64,000 nucleotides of DNA from Flectonema sp. DT1601 (GCA_964019425.1 OZ025834.1:1-64000); one strand, 5' to 3'. Counted from the stretch's first letter, positions 14,552-24,914 are shown. Notes: generated by a model from the sequence alone, not told the origin. Numbers and translations are program-made.

Positions 14552-14949
14552 CCTCCGCCCCCGAAATGCGAAATTTTCGGGAGTGTCATGCCTTCCTAAC
14601 ACATTAAAGCCGCGTGGCAAGCCCACAGTTCCTCATTCACACACGAAGGTTAGTATACTGCTGGCAATACAGTTGAAAGGAAAGAAATGAAAAAAGAAGG
14701 AAGACAAAAAACCTTGCAAACAAAGACCGGATACAAAATTTGAATTAACAGAGGAAAAGAAAGGTTGCTCCAATAGATCGAAAAGCCTAATACAGGGAAG
14801 AAAAACAGAGGGCTTGGTTGTAAAATAAGGTTGTTCAGAAAGATAAAATGGGTACTTTAAAATAAGCCCAACCTAACCATTGTTTTAATTTTTGCATGCT
14901 GAGGCAAAAGAAAAACAAGTTTAATTCAGAAAAACAAAAAATAAATAAA

Positions 14950-15245
14950 TAACTTTGCGCAAGCGAAGCGAGCCTGGACAGTGCGGTTTGCGGGTAATTG
15001 TCCTTCCATACTTTGCACCTGTCTGATTCAAGAATAACTGAATTCAAATTTCATAGGACTCAGGAGTGGAGGGGTGAGGAGGGTGGGCTTTGAAAACGTG
15101 AGTGTGAGAAAAAAGAGTGATCGAGCTGTATAAAGAAGTCTTGAAGTCTTTTAAAAATAGAAAGCTAAAAATTATAAAAAAAGAAAAATAACTTTGCGTG
15201 AGCGAAGCGAGCCTGGACAGGTATCTCTAGTGCAGGTTTGCAGGT
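14950..15245 (+). repeat. Pair of short GC-rich repeats carrying minisatellite-like seeds
   Basis: Two copies, 14950-14994 and 15189-15245, share ACTTTGCG, two variable bases, then AGCGAAGCGAGCCTGGACAG. Each is followed by a version of the minisatellite core: GGTTTGCGGGTA in the first copy and GGTTTGCAGGTA in the second. They are distinct from the 411-bp unit. Confidence 0.8.
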
Positions 15246-16040
15246 ATAACAAAGTATTCATAAAGGTTACTCTCACCACAGTGGTGCTGAATTCTTTCCA
15301 AAACAAAGACGTTTACATGACCGTCCTACAGTCGGACTCAGGCTGGCCCACCAATCGGTGACGGAGCAGTTGGGCGGCCGCCAGGTCAGCACACAACGGC
15401 CAGGGAGAACCTTATAGTGTGGCTTGCATTATCTGTTGTATGTTTGAAATCATTTTATAAATCATTCACAGTCAAACTTATGTCTGTAATGTGTGTGACA
15501 ATTCTACCTGGGATGGGAATAAGTATTAATAAGGTTATCGTTCATTTTTTGGTTTGTTCATTATCACTTTCTTCCATTCAGCAGAGTGGAAATGTGGCTT
15601 GCCTTCTGTTTCACTGCCTCGCCTGCGATGTTTCAGGCCTTTGCCTTCAAAAAGTACGTTTCTATTTTTTCTTTTTCTTCTTTTTTATGTGGCAGTAGTA
15701 AATGAACTCTGAGTTCAGAAGGTGGAAGTTGTTTTGAATGTGGCAATAAAACAAAAAGTTGTAAGGTAGAAATGTGGAATGCTGTTGGGATCTAATCGTG
15801 GGGAGGGAATCTTATTCGAGAAGGTGGAAGAGTTTTTTTTTTTTTTTTCCCCTTTTTTCAGCAACGAAAGGAAGAGAGCTCATGCACTTTTTTTTCTTTA
15901 CCTGTTGTTGTTGTCATCACAGGGTGGAGGGGTGAGGAGGGTGCTTCGAAAACGTGAGTGTGAGAGAAAAAGAGTGATCAAGCTGCATAAATAATTTCTT
16001 TTGAAAGTGAAGAAAGCTAAAGAATATATAAAAAATGTCT
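15058..16040. repeat. Diverged direct duplication
   Basis: The segment at about 15058-15180 (GTGGAGGGGTGAGGAGGGTG, then a GAAAACGTGAGTGTGAGA core and an AAAGAGTGATC core) recurs at about 15912-16040 in the same order with scattered substitutions and small indels. The same orientation and conserved order indicate an old duplication and not a simple repeat. Confidence 0.75.
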
Positions 16041-16587
16041 CTGTTGTTTTGTTCATTTTTCCAACTTTGGAATCATACACTTTCCTGTCTGATTCCTTTG
16101 ATTCTTTCTCTGCAGTGCTAAGCTTGGTGGAAAATTACCTGAATGAATTCTAGGATTTTTTGGGTTCCAAGGAAAAAACTTTTTTTTTGAACCCGCTGAC
16201 GGCTGTTTTTTGTTTAGGGACCCAAAAGAAGAAAGGCCAAAAAGTCTAATACAGGGAATAAAAACTGAGGTAACGAAGTTGTAAAATAAAGTAGTTCACA
16301 AAGAAAAAAATGGTTAACTTGAAATAATCCACATATCCACTATAATAACCGAGCCATTGTTGTCATTTTAGCATACTTAAGCAAAACAAAAAAAAACCAT
16401 TCAGATTAACCTTATATTTCGTTGAATTTCGCAGACAAAATCCTGTCGCATGGGGAAAATAAATCATGACCATAAGAAGTGATCGGTTTTCAATCACAGC
16501 AATTCGCCTTGTTTCCTTTGATGTCGCTGCCTAAAGGCTCTTGTGTAAAAAGTACCGCAAAAGATGACTGTTTAGTGGATTCGGACA

Positions 16588-18576
16588 CTATAAAACCCTG
16601 CAGATTCTGCGGACCACGTTTGTTGGAGGTCTTTGGAATTTGAATTGTGTTGGAACCCAGCTCATAGCACGATGTCTGAGCAAGGATGAGCTTGGTGAAT
16701 GTGTGGGCTTCCTCGGCCAGAAAGCAGCGAACGGTCCGAAGTAATCATTGAAATTCGAACGATGCACAACTCCAACGAGTTTCCCTTTTAATAAAGACTC
16801 CCAGCTACTGGGAAACTCAGCCTGGGTGGAGAATATCAGAACATCGTTATCCCCCACTGCTTTATGTATCTCCGACATAGCAAAATCCAGAAATCTTTCG
16901 TCCGACTTAGGAAAAACGATCTTCAAATACAACTTCTGCTGATAGACTTCAGTGAAGATTTCACCCTGCGAGCTGGTCAGAGGGATAAAGCTGTCGCCTG
17001 CAGATGCAGCTTTTGCATTGATCACAATGGACTTTCCATCTTTGATGTCAACTTCCTTGCTCTCAACTTTGATATTCCAACTACCGGCCTGGGACTCATT
17101 TTTGATTTCCTCAGCCTTCGATTCGCTCTTCGTTGAGATTTTGAATTTACTTTGTAGAACATGCGTGACTAGAACATTATTGAACGTCGGTGGGTTGGAG
17201 TCGTCAGCCCAAAGCATCCCTTTGTGGAAGTCCTTGAGGCTCATAGTCTCACCACCATTCTTATGTACCCTCGACAGAAACATTCGGAACCATGCCCCGA
17301 ACTGCTCCCACTGTACTTCACTAACTGGTGTCGCCCCTTGCCAACCTTGCAGAATGTGCCCGTTTTTCTGCTTTTTGTTCATGAGTAACCAGATCGGTGC
17401 AATTATCAGTTTCTGGTTCTCAATTCTGAGAAGCCCATGCTGAGTGAAGGTACTCACATGAAGCTGCTTGTCCTCCCCAACTGGAATGTTAGCATCGTCT
17501 CGTCCTGGGATAAGCGTATCTCTCAGGAAGCAGGCCTTTAATAAGGCGGTCACATGATCAGACTCGAATCCCCCGAATCCCGATTTATTCGAACTCAGCT
17601 GTTCAGCAACTTCACTGTAGAGTTGGATATCAGTCATAGATTGCTCCGTATTGTTCGCAATGATTTCCGCCAAAACCTCCACGGCCCTGCCATGTCCCCC
17701 CATGACGCTGAGCTGATCTTGAGTGATTCGGATTTGTTTCCCGTTTACCAATGGGACAATAATTAGCTTTGGCAGAGGAATCCATGCTTTCTCGGTGCTG
17801 GATTGCTTTAGAGCTTCGATAGCCATAATACTTGCAGTGCAGGAACACAGCGGGAAGATGAAATGCCCCCGACGTTGGCACAAAATGTAATCGCCGCTCA
17901 CAACGTTGCAAAGAAATATGCGGAGAGGGTCGTCTTCAGGTAGTTTCATGGGTTTCCCAGCCAAGTTATGCACGCCATCAATCATCAGTAACACAGCTGA
18001 TGGCTTGTCGTTGTCTTTTGCCAGGTAATCCAGTACATCACCAAGGGTCAGCCCTTGATTTCCATTAGCGATCTCGAATTGACTATAACTGATAGTCTGA
18101 TCAGAAAGGTGGTAAAGGATCCGCAGTGGGACTTGTTCACGAGTATTCAATTTCTTGTCCACCGGTGTGCCATTCTCAAAGGTTACTTGGAACACCAACA
18201 CTTGGCTGAATGTCTTGGAATCTTCCGCCAGTTTCTTCAGCATCTTCGGCGCTTCCTGAAGCGCCCGACTCTTGCCCTCGCCAATGCCACAAACAAGAAG
18301 GGGTACAGGACTGCTATTCTTATCTAAATTCTCCTTGCTGTTAAACTTATTTAGGTTGTTACCGAATGTCTTACAAAGCTCTTTTTTGAATCCCCCATTC
18401 TCTTGATAGTCCCATTTCGATCCAATTGAAGAAACAAGAACATGAGGGTTCGATAATTTCTTCCGCAAGTTTTCTTCACTAACTTTGTTCAAAATATCCG
18501 CAACGATTTCACGGGGTTTTTTCTGTGTGTGGATTGGTTTTTTTATTGAACGAAGGGCTGTCGGTGACCAATACAA
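16588..18576 (-). CDS. P-loop ATPase, Crinkler/RHS-like
   Basis: A 662-codon open frame without introns. A glycine-rich P-loop with Gly-Lys-Ser lies at residues 97-103 (VCGIGEGKS), and a hydrophobic strand ending in Asp, a Walker B candidate (AVLLMIDG), at 193-201. This spacing and the phrase around the P-loop resemble the NTPase domain of Crinkler-RHS-type proteins, which sit in expanded, often subtelomeric families in many protists and fungi and are linked with nuclease domains. Walker B ends in Asp-Gly instead of Asp-Glu, so catalysis is uncertain. No signal peptide or membrane segment is evident. The start abuts the end of a Penelope-like fragment, and the first 15 or so residues may be flank-derived, so the true 5' end may be lost. 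An HNH-like exon lies 1.1 kb upstream on the same strand. Family assignment is inference from motifs. Confidence 0.6.
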   Translation of the reverse strand: MYWSPTALRSIKKPIHTQKKPREIVADILNKVSEENLRKKLSNPHVLVSSIGSKWDYQENGGFKKELCKTFGNNLNKFNSKENLDKNSSPVPLLVCGIGEGKSRALQEAPKMLKKLAEDSKTFSQVLVFQVTFENGTPVDKKLNTREQVPLRILYHLSDQTISYSQFEIANGNQGLTLGDVLDYLAKDNDKPSAVLLMIDGVHNLAGKPMKLPEDDPLRIFLCNVVSGDYILCQRRGHFIFPLCSCTASIMAIEALKQSSTEKAWIPLPKLIIVPLVNGKQIRITQDQLSVMGGHGRAVEVLAEIIANNTEQSMTDIQLYSEVAEQLSSNKSGFGGFESDHVTALLKACFLRDTLIPGRDDANIPVGEDKQLHVSTFTQHGLLRIENQKLIIAPIWLLMNKKQKNGHILQGWQGATPVSEVQWEQFGAWFRMFLSRVHKNGGETMSLKDFHKGMLWADDSNPPTFNNVLVTHVLQSKFKISTKSESKAEEIKNESQAGSWNIKVESKEVDIKDGKSIVINAKAASAGDSFIPLTSSQGEIFTEVYQQKLYLKIVFPKSDERFLDFAMSEIHKAVGDNDVLIFSTQAEFPSSWESLLKGKLVGVVHRSNFNDYFGPFAAFWPRKPTHSPSSSLLRHRAMSWVPTQFKFQRPPTNVVRRICRVL

Positions 18577-18599
18577 AAAAAGGTCGGACCGATCAGGCA

Positions 18600-19311
18600 G
18601 GATTCCAGAGTAGGAGTCGGAAACCTGTAATCTGTATTCATGGTGTTGATGGCAACTGACTTAGCTCTGGAGGGTGCACCTTGAGTTTTAAGAATACTCT
18701 TCGGATTTTCAAATGTTTTCGTCACCTATTTTTCTGGTGTACGAGGCGTTAGGTGTTTGATCCTCGGTGACTCCATGGGTTGCGGTTCATCCGTCTTTTG
18801 CATCTTCGTTATTTGAAAATGCGAAACCATTCCCTGGAGTGTTGAGTTCGTTTCGGGTTAGGGTCTCATCATTGGACATGTACTGATTCAGGATAGTACT
18901 AATTTCCTCAAGTATTTCCTTGTGCGGTAAATTAGTGTACATGTCACTAAAGTCAAAGGACTTAACATTTCTATAGCTGAGACAAGTGTAGTTAGCTTTA
19001 ATATACTTCGCTACCTCATCAACATTGTCAACTATGAAATATTTCTGTATTCCGGTTTTCCGTTCTTCTTCTTTTTCTATCGTTTTAATTCTAAACAATA
19101 GCGTTTTTAAGATGCCTGACAGCTCTTTTGACATCTCTGTGGTTGCAGTGAGAGGTTTGCCTCTAAACAAACACTTGTCACCTTCCTTTTGAATATCGAA
19201 GTTTGTTTTTGAGGAAGAACCAGCTATGAAACGAAACTTCATCGGTTTCTTGTGAAACTTCGGACTACCATAAAGATATGGTAAGTTGTTTATGTGTCTG
19301 AAGCCGTGTTT
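18600..19311 (-). mobile_element. Penelope-like retroelement fragment (copy 1)
   Basis: About 710 bp nearly identical to 20735-21440 of the larger copy. It encodes part of a reverse transcriptase with the PLE-type phrases LYGSPKFHKKP, RFIAG and FDFSDMYTNLPH. In this family the SPKFHK and RFIAG phrases precede the first catalytic Asp. The fragment lacks the rest of the element and is a fossil. Its left end touches the start of the ATPase gene and its right end lies in a short open stretch leading to the HNH exon. High similarity to copy 2 suggests that the two diverged recently or come from one segmental duplication. Confidence 0.8.
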
Positions 19312-19328
19312 TTCTCTTAGGTTTAGCC

Positions 19329-19545
19329 ACATGATTCTTTTTCAAGTTGACTTTATCTTCGTTGGGTTCATTGGTGACATTCTTTAAAGAAATATTCGAA
19401 TTATCCGTAACCCTTTTATTCCCATTTAAAAATGTATCCTTCCATGAAATACTCGGGTTAACTTGAGCTTTCTTAAAGGGGTCCTTGTTCTTTTTTGGAT
19501 CAATCTGATAATGTTTGATCTTTTGAGAGGCGTTAAAGCATGCCT
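19329..19545 (-). pseudogene. Short coding-like remnant between PLE fragment and HNH exon
   Basis: On the minus strand about 70 codons stay open here, rich in Lys, Asn and Asp, with no counterpart in the second PLE copy. It begins after a possible 3' splice site (GAGTTAG) near 19545. It may be an exon of the HNH or ATPase gene cut off by insertion of the PLE fragment. I recognise no domain. Confidence 0.35.
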
Positions 19546-19670
19546 AACTCGGATAGATCAAAGGACCAGTGCCAGCCTGGCTTAGGTTTTTTCGACCACG
19601 GAAAATTACTGAAGTTATGAAGTTTTTCTTTTTGTTTATTTTGTTATTAAAATTATTGTTACCATTATTG

Positions 19671-20195
19671 TTACATTGGGATAAGGGAGATTTTATTGAT
19701 CCAGTCTTCAATATCTTGGATTTTCTGTGTATTTGGGATATCAAGCGACCGTAAGCGGCGGCATCGTGCCAGGTGAGAGTGTAAAGCACATCTGTGAGGA
19801 CGTGACGTAAGTTCAACAAGATTTCCATGACGGGTGGGTCCACCGCCAATTACTTTCCATTCAGCATCTCTACAATGCAAAAAGCCCATCTCCTTTCGAT
19901 CAAATCGTTTATGACAAGTGTCTTCAGCTGAGTCACGTGTCCCACACAGTATCAGAAAGTTGGAAAAGGTGTCATCAACCCACCGCACATTAGCTTCGTC
20001 ACAAAAGTCTGGATTTCTGAAGATATGTGCAACTGTACCGCCATTTCTGCCACACACCATACATTTTTTACCAAGGGTTAAACTCACAGCTAACTTCAGG
20101 TCTGATGGCTTTCCCCCTGATGAACTGAGCTTTTTTGTTGATCCGTATTGTGTAAACTCTGGATCGAAGAAGTTCTCAAATGGTGCGGCTGCCGC
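19671..20195 (-). CDS. HNH-endonuclease-like exon (partial gene)
   Basis: The minus strand is open for 174 residues from a good 3' splice site (branch-like CTAAC, then AG at 20196) to a TAA at 19671. Zinc-binding and HNH signatures are visible: Cys-x2-Cys (CMVCGRNGG) near residue 45, Ala-His-Ile about nine residues later, then Asn-Phe-Leu-Ile-Leu-Cys and Cys-His-x2-Phe-Asp near residue 94. A second Cys/His-rich part follows (LHCRD, HRCALHSHLARC). In HNH nucleases the AHI and CHxxFD histidines form the metal site. No ATG lies in a sensible place, so the 5' part, perhaps one exon, is missing from view. HNH domains occur as effector modules in Crinkler-RHS proteins, which fits the neighbouring ATPase. 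A retroelement origin is the alternative. Confidence 0.55.
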   Translation of the reverse strand, partial: AAAAPFENFFDPEFTQYGSTKKLSSSGGKPSDLKLAVSLTLGKKCMVCGRNGGTVAHIFRNPDFCDEANVRWVDDTFSNFLILCGTRDSAEDTCHKRFDRKEMGFLHCRDAEWKVIGGGPTRHGNLVELTSRPHRCALHSHLARCRRLRSLDIPNTQKIQDIEDWINKISLIPM

Positions 20196-20424
20196 CTGTT
20201 AGTGTTTAAATGAGTTGCTTTTCAGGTTGTTGTGGGTTACAGGGCCCCCCGTGAAACTTTGACAATGTAAAAACAGTAACAACTTTAGGGTATTAAAAAC
20301 ATAATTAATATCAAGTACTTGACTGGTAAATATTTGTAGTTGTTAATCAAAGAAAATTACGTTTAGAAAAAAGAAAACATAAAAAGAGAAAACTATATTT
20401 TATGTCTTACTGACCAGAAGACGT
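20196..20424. other. AT-rich spacer between HNH exon and PLE copy 2
   Basis: I see no gene. A GC-rich GGGTTACAGGGCCCCCC block lies near 20240; the rest is AT-rich. Confidence 0.6.
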
Positions 20425-20489
20425 TGTCGAATCTGGTAATTCGGGGGACACGTTCTAACAGGTTGAGCGTCCTATGCCCTGTAGTCCGT
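20425..20489 (-). repeat. Terminal repeat of PLE copy 2, left copy
   Basis: About 65 bp matching 23898-23961 at roughly four bases in five. Shared cores are TGTCGAAT, ATTCGGGGG, CAGGTTGAGCG and ATGCCCTGTAG. Both copies lie in the same orientation. The position at the 3' end of the element suits a PLE terminal repeat. Confidence 0.6.
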
Positions 20490-22088
20490 AGACGTTTCGA
20501 TTCACTTCTTGTTGAAGCTGGAGCTGGGCCACATCTGAGGTTGCTTCATTTTCATCCACCTTCGGAATAGTTCTCCTTAGTCTTCGTTGTTTAGGCTTAT
20601 GGAGTTTTGGTGGTGGAAGTGTAGTTGAATTGCCTTTAGTTGGACTCTGACTATCTCTGAGTGATTTCATAATCTCATCAGTTTGTCGTATATTCCAACC
20701 TTTGATTGCAGTTGGTGGTGGCAGTACAGGTTCCGGAGTAGGAGTCGGAATCCTGTAATCTGCATTCATGGTGTTGATGGCAACTGACTTGGCTCTGGAG
20801 GGTGCACCTTGAGTTTTAAGAATAGTCTTCGGATTTTTAACTGTTTTCGTCACCTGTTTTCTGGTGTACGAGGCGTTAGGTGTTTGATCCTCGGTGACTC
20901 CATGGGTTGCGGTTCATCTGTCTTTTGCATCTTCGTTATTTGAAAATGCGAAACCATTCCCTGGAGTGTTGAGTTCGTTTCGGGTTAGGGTCTCATCATT
21001 GGACATGTACTGATTCAGGATAGTATTAATTTCCTCAAGTATTTCCTTGTGCGGTAAATTAGTGTACATGTCACTAAAGTCAAAGGACTTAACATTTCTA
21101 TAGCTGAGACAAGTGTAGTTAGCTTTAATATACTTCGCTACCTCATCAACATTGTCAACTATGAAATATTTCTGTATTCCGGTTTTCCGTTCTTCTTCTT
21201 TTTCTATCGTTTTAATTCTAAACAATAGCGTTTTTAAGATGCCTGACAGCTCTTTTGACATCTCTGTGGTTGCAGTGAGAGGTTTGCCTCTAAACAAACA
21301 CTTGTCACCTTCCTTTTGAATATCGAAGTTTGTTTTTGAGGAAGAACCAGCTATGAAACGAAACTTCATCGGTTTCTTGTGAAACTTCGGACTACCATAA
21401 AGATATGGTAAGTTGTTTATGTGTCTGAAGCCGTGTTTTTTGTTAAGTTTTTCTAACCTAATCATTTCCTCCTTGGTCTCTTCATTGTTGAATTATTTGT
21501 AGACATTACAACCGTTGATTTGGTTGTTGAGGGTTTGTTGGTACAAATGTCTACAACACAGAGCTAGGTCGTGTGTTGTCTTGTCAGTCTGGAGAAAATC
21601 CATGTGTTCTTTGATTTTAGTAATCTCCTTTTGTACCGTTGTAGTTCATTATTGTTTTGTAATGGTGGCATATTACTGATGTAACCTCTCAGGGTAGTTT
21701 TTAGAAAAATCGCAAGATTAGTAAACTTGCTGTGATCATAATGCAATGAGATGAAATCATCAACTGCTGATTCTACTTCTTTGAGGATCTCATCGCTGTT
21801 ATCATGTAGGCGATAACGGCCACCTTTGAGAAGTAGGTTTTTGAATCTCTTTGTTGTCAGCAGCTTTGAAGCGTGAATTAGAACGTGAGAGTCTGTTCGT
21901 TTATTTTTGTCAACAAAGTTTTGGCAAGGGCATTCTTTAGCCGATTTCAAATCTGTTTTTGGAAGAAACCTACTCTCCGTCGCATGATCACAAAGGGTGT
22001 CTCTGAGAGTTGTATTGAGTCTACGAGAGACTTTCATTCTGGTTAGAGGTTCTGTGCTTCCTGCTGCTAGTTCTAAAGCTTCTTTGAA

Positions 22089-22152
22089 GTACCCTGCCAG
22101 AATATTCCTTTCAATTAAATATTCCATTGAAAGGAATATTCTGGCAGGGTAC
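22089..22152. repeat. Perfect inverted repeat, 27-bp arms, 10-base loop
   Basis: Bases 22089-22115 and 22126-22152 are exact reverse complements, beginning GTACCCTGCCAG and ending CTGGCAGGGTAC. It lies inside the longer PLE copy. The perfection shows that it arose recently or is maintained. Confidence 0.95.
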
Positions 22153-23209
22153 AAATTTGACTTTTAACAAGGCTGCTTTTTTGTTTGCCCCGTCTTTTTT
22201 CTGATTCTTCAGTGAGACGTGACAAGCGTTTTTGTAAAGCATTGATAATTATATTCAATCTTATCAAGTATTTGGTGCTTACCATCAATATATTGAAAAA
22301 TTCAACGTAGGGTTCTCCTTGTTCTGGAGTATGTCCATTCTGAGATAATATCTTCATTTAAAGAATCGAGATTCAGCAGATGGTTGATCTGTCTTCGGAC
22401 TGAAGCAAATTTCCCTGCATTGGTTTCTATTGTGAGTTTGTCATCCTCCGTATGATACCAGGTTCTGAGTTGTGATTTGTCACGTTTCTCTTTGGGTCTG
22501 TCTCTTTTATCATCAGGGATAATGGGGGGGGTTTACCTTCCGTTTTTTCCCTCTCTCGACGTTCAAATCGATCCATGTTCAAAGGAGCGTTCAGGTGTTT
22601 CAGCCAGAAAACTTCGTCCGGGTCTGCAGCTGTTCTAAAAACACTAACAGGTAGTTCCAGGTTAGGACCTTCCCAGAGTGTGAATCTTAAATGAAATGAG
22701 CGAATTGAAGCTTCCAACTCATTTTCACTGATTATGTGCTTAAAATGATATTTCGACACACTCTTGCCTACCCTAATTTCTAGAACCTCGATACATGCGT
22801 AAGAAAAAAAGTAAAGGTATACAAATAAAAAGTAAAAAGGTATACCTCAGTAGGCTTCTTCAATATATCTCTGTAGTCTTGCTCTTTCTCCTCCAGTTTC
22901 AGCTTGTACGTGTTGAGACCGTTTTCGTGTTGTACTGCCCAAGCTTTAAATACTGTTTGTTCTTTGTTGAGATCTTTCTTCTGAATTTCTGCCATCTGAA
23001 TTGCTTCGATCTTGTCAAGCTTCGCTGACACTTTTCGTAGTTCCTGCTGTTCGAAACTTAACACTGGCTCTGACGAAGATGTCATAGTTTTTATTTTTTG
23101 GTTTTTTTGGTGGTGTTGCCTGAAATGTGTGTGAATATACATTGCCTAACATTGCCTGGTACGGGTTGATTCCATAGCTTTTTTTGCTGGTGGGGAAATG
23201 AAATGACAA

Positions 23210-24316
23210 CAAGCATAGGTATGTTCAGACATCACACATGTCGTTTGTATCAATCAGTGTAGTCTTTCTCTTTCTCCTCCAGTTTCGTTGCTTGATTCTG
23301 AATGGTCCATGTGCGGTCCACGTTTCGTGGAGCTTTACAACAAAAATAATGTTTTCAGGTGTATCAGTACCATAGTTTGTGTGAACTGCAGGTGGGGCTC
23401 AACATAGAGTCATATACATGAACACTTGGGTCTGCTGAACATTTCGCCATTCATTACTGAAGTTTGGGAACTGCTTTTTTAGCAGTTGATTCAAATCTGG
23501 GTATGTGGGAAAGGTTTAGGTAAGCATCTATTACCATGTGCAGCAATACGAAGCATAAAGAAACCCTGTCAAAAGATGTTTTCAGGTTAACGAGTTAGAA
23601 TGGGGAATAAAAAGATAACATGCCAGAGCTGGTCTTAAGAAGAACCAGAAGCTGATATCCAGCTGATTGAAAGTGACATCAAATATGAGAGGAAGAAGTG
23701 CTAAACTGTTCTAAAAAAAAGTAAAAAGGATCGATTAGTTCATCTCGAGATAGAGACTCCAAGAGCGGAGGTAGATCATAGTTCTCGGGGGTGTAACTTG
23801 ATACTAATATTAAATGGAAAGCAACTTGAAACCGGCTAAAACGAGAATAGGGTTCGGCCAAACCCAGTTGGTATCGATAAAAAATCCCATATGTGCTGTC
23901 GAATATGGGGATTCGGGGGGCCACGTACTACAGGTTGAGCGCCCCATGCCCTGTAGCCCGTTACAGCTTAAAATAGTAGTTAGTATCATTAATTTTAGAA
24001 CAGAAAAGTGAGAATAAGAAAAGTAGAGATTAATAAAAGAAAAGTATTCATTTCTGCAGCTTCCTAACATCAAAGGGTAATAGAATAGAGCCTTAATCTT
24101 ATACTACTTGTCCCTTTTTAGGCCTTCATCAGTAAGTTCTAAGGGACTTCATTCTATTGAAGTTGCTATCGTTCTAAGATAAAAATCCATCGGAGCTCGC
24201 CAGGATAGGACTAGCAATGTTTATTTGCTTTTGCTCGATTTGAATTTTTAACGTCTGGTCATTTCACTATTACAGTCGAGTTATTAGATGAGTCGTCATC
24301 CAATTTGCGTTTTACT
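23210..24316. other. Accessory DNA without a callable gene
   Basis: Only short open frames are present and none has a recognisable domain. The stretch contains the right terminal repeat of PLE copy 2 (23898-23961) and a short motif at 24121-24141 that recurs at 25975-25994. Confidence 0.6.
23898..23961 (-). repeat. Terminal repeat of PLE copy 2, right copy
   Basis: Counterpart of 20425-20489. Within it CTACAGG and CCTGTAG can pair across a short loop, giving a small hairpin. The position upstream of the N-terminal coding part suits the 5' end of the element. Confidence 0.6.
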
Positions 24317-24914
24317 TTATCTTCGCATACCATCAAAGGTCCTATTCGCAGGTGTCATTGTAACATCCATATCAGTCTGAGCTTTTAATGGTATCATATG
24401 GAAACTATACTCTGTAGTTCGGTACATCTTGTCAAAATGATCGAAAGGGAGTCTTAAATCTTTTGTGCCTTTAAGAATGTCTCGGATGATCATGGACTCA
24501 AATGAGACTAGCGCAACAATAAAGTGAGTCATCCTTGTTTTCCCTTATGCAGAATAAGTGCTGCGGCTGCTTCAGGATAATCGAAATCTGCTGGGTTAAC
24601 GAAGTACTCAATTCTCCTGTTGAATTTAGTCATGCAAGCCATGTTAAGTACTTGTAGCGAGAACCAACCATCTGGTGATGGTTTATGCTCTGAGTTGTTG
24701 AGTTCCACTTTAAGAGATTCTTCATAAAATCGTTGTTGGTAGCTTTGCAGAAAACTGAAGTTAATTCTATCGATATATAAATGATCTGCAATGAAGTTGA
24801 GCGATGCCCATCCGCATTCTCCACCGAGAAGACCTTCTCCTGATGTTTGATGTAGGGATGAATATAGTTAGCAAGTCCATCAGACCACCGAGTATCGGTT
24901 AGGTAGACACTCAA
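24317..24914 (-). pseudogene. Decayed, unrecognised coding remnant
   Basis: The minus strand shows consecutive protein-like stretches that look like one ancient coding region, now interrupted. The most distinctive phrase, VYLTDTRWSDGLAN near 24.9 kb, recurs as VYLTDTRWSVGLAN near 44.6 kb, so the remnant belongs to a dispersed repeat family. No domain is recognised; it could be part of a mobile element. The right end overlaps the repeat at 24867-25072. Confidence 0.45.

Larger units (their letters stand above)
14775..16395. repeat. Second diverged duplication flanking the ATPase gene 3' end
   Basis: Sequence at about 14775-14915 (CTAATACAGGGAA, then TTGTAAAATAA, GTTCA and AAATGG blocks, then CCATTGTTTTAATTTT) recurs at about 16240-16395 with many differences. 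The second copy lies immediately beyond the stop codon of the minus-strand ATPase gene, which implies that a related gene or gene end once lay next to the satellite. Confidence 0.65.
14552..16587. other. Non-coding flank made of diverged duplications
   Basis: No convincing gene is present. Three pairs of similar segments account for much of this stretch: about 14775-14915 with 16240-16395, 15058-15180 with 15912-16040, and 14950-14994 with 15189-15245. A plus-strand open frame at 15417-15698 (93 codons) begins ordinarily but ends in a poly-Phe run from a T tract, so I leave it uncalled. The 16240-16395 segment lies just downstream of the ATPase gene, so the duplicated DNA probably derives from 3' flanks of related genes. 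Confidence 0.7.
20425..23961 (-). mobile_element. Penelope-like retroelement, longer decayed copy (copy 2)
   Basis: The element reads on the minus strand from about 23.96 to 20.43 kb. In order it shows a Lys/Glu-rich, coiled-coil-like N-terminal part (about 23.1-22.8 kb), a linker (22.7-22.2 kb), a Lys/Arg-rich region with the LLLKGGRYR phrase (22.1-21.6 kb), the reverse-transcriptase core with SPKFHKKP, RFIAG and FDFSDMYTNLP (21.47-20.91 kb) and a Pro/Lys-rich tail. No YxDD box or GIY-YIG nuclease was recognised, so it may be an endonuclease-lacking type or incomplete. Related PLEs in rotifers, fungi and other eukaryotes attach to telomeres, which fits the adjacent satellite. The copy is broken, with several interruptions. 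Similar 65-bp sequences at both ends resemble the terminal repeats known in PLEs. Confidence 0.65.

Noticed and set aside
15299-15420. GC-rich segment that looked tRNA- or SINE-like
   Set aside because: No clear A and B boxes in correct spacing and no terminator; left as part of the duplicated flank.
17002-17443. Plus-strand frames inside the ATPase gene
   Set aside because: Shadows of the 662-codon minus-strand gene.
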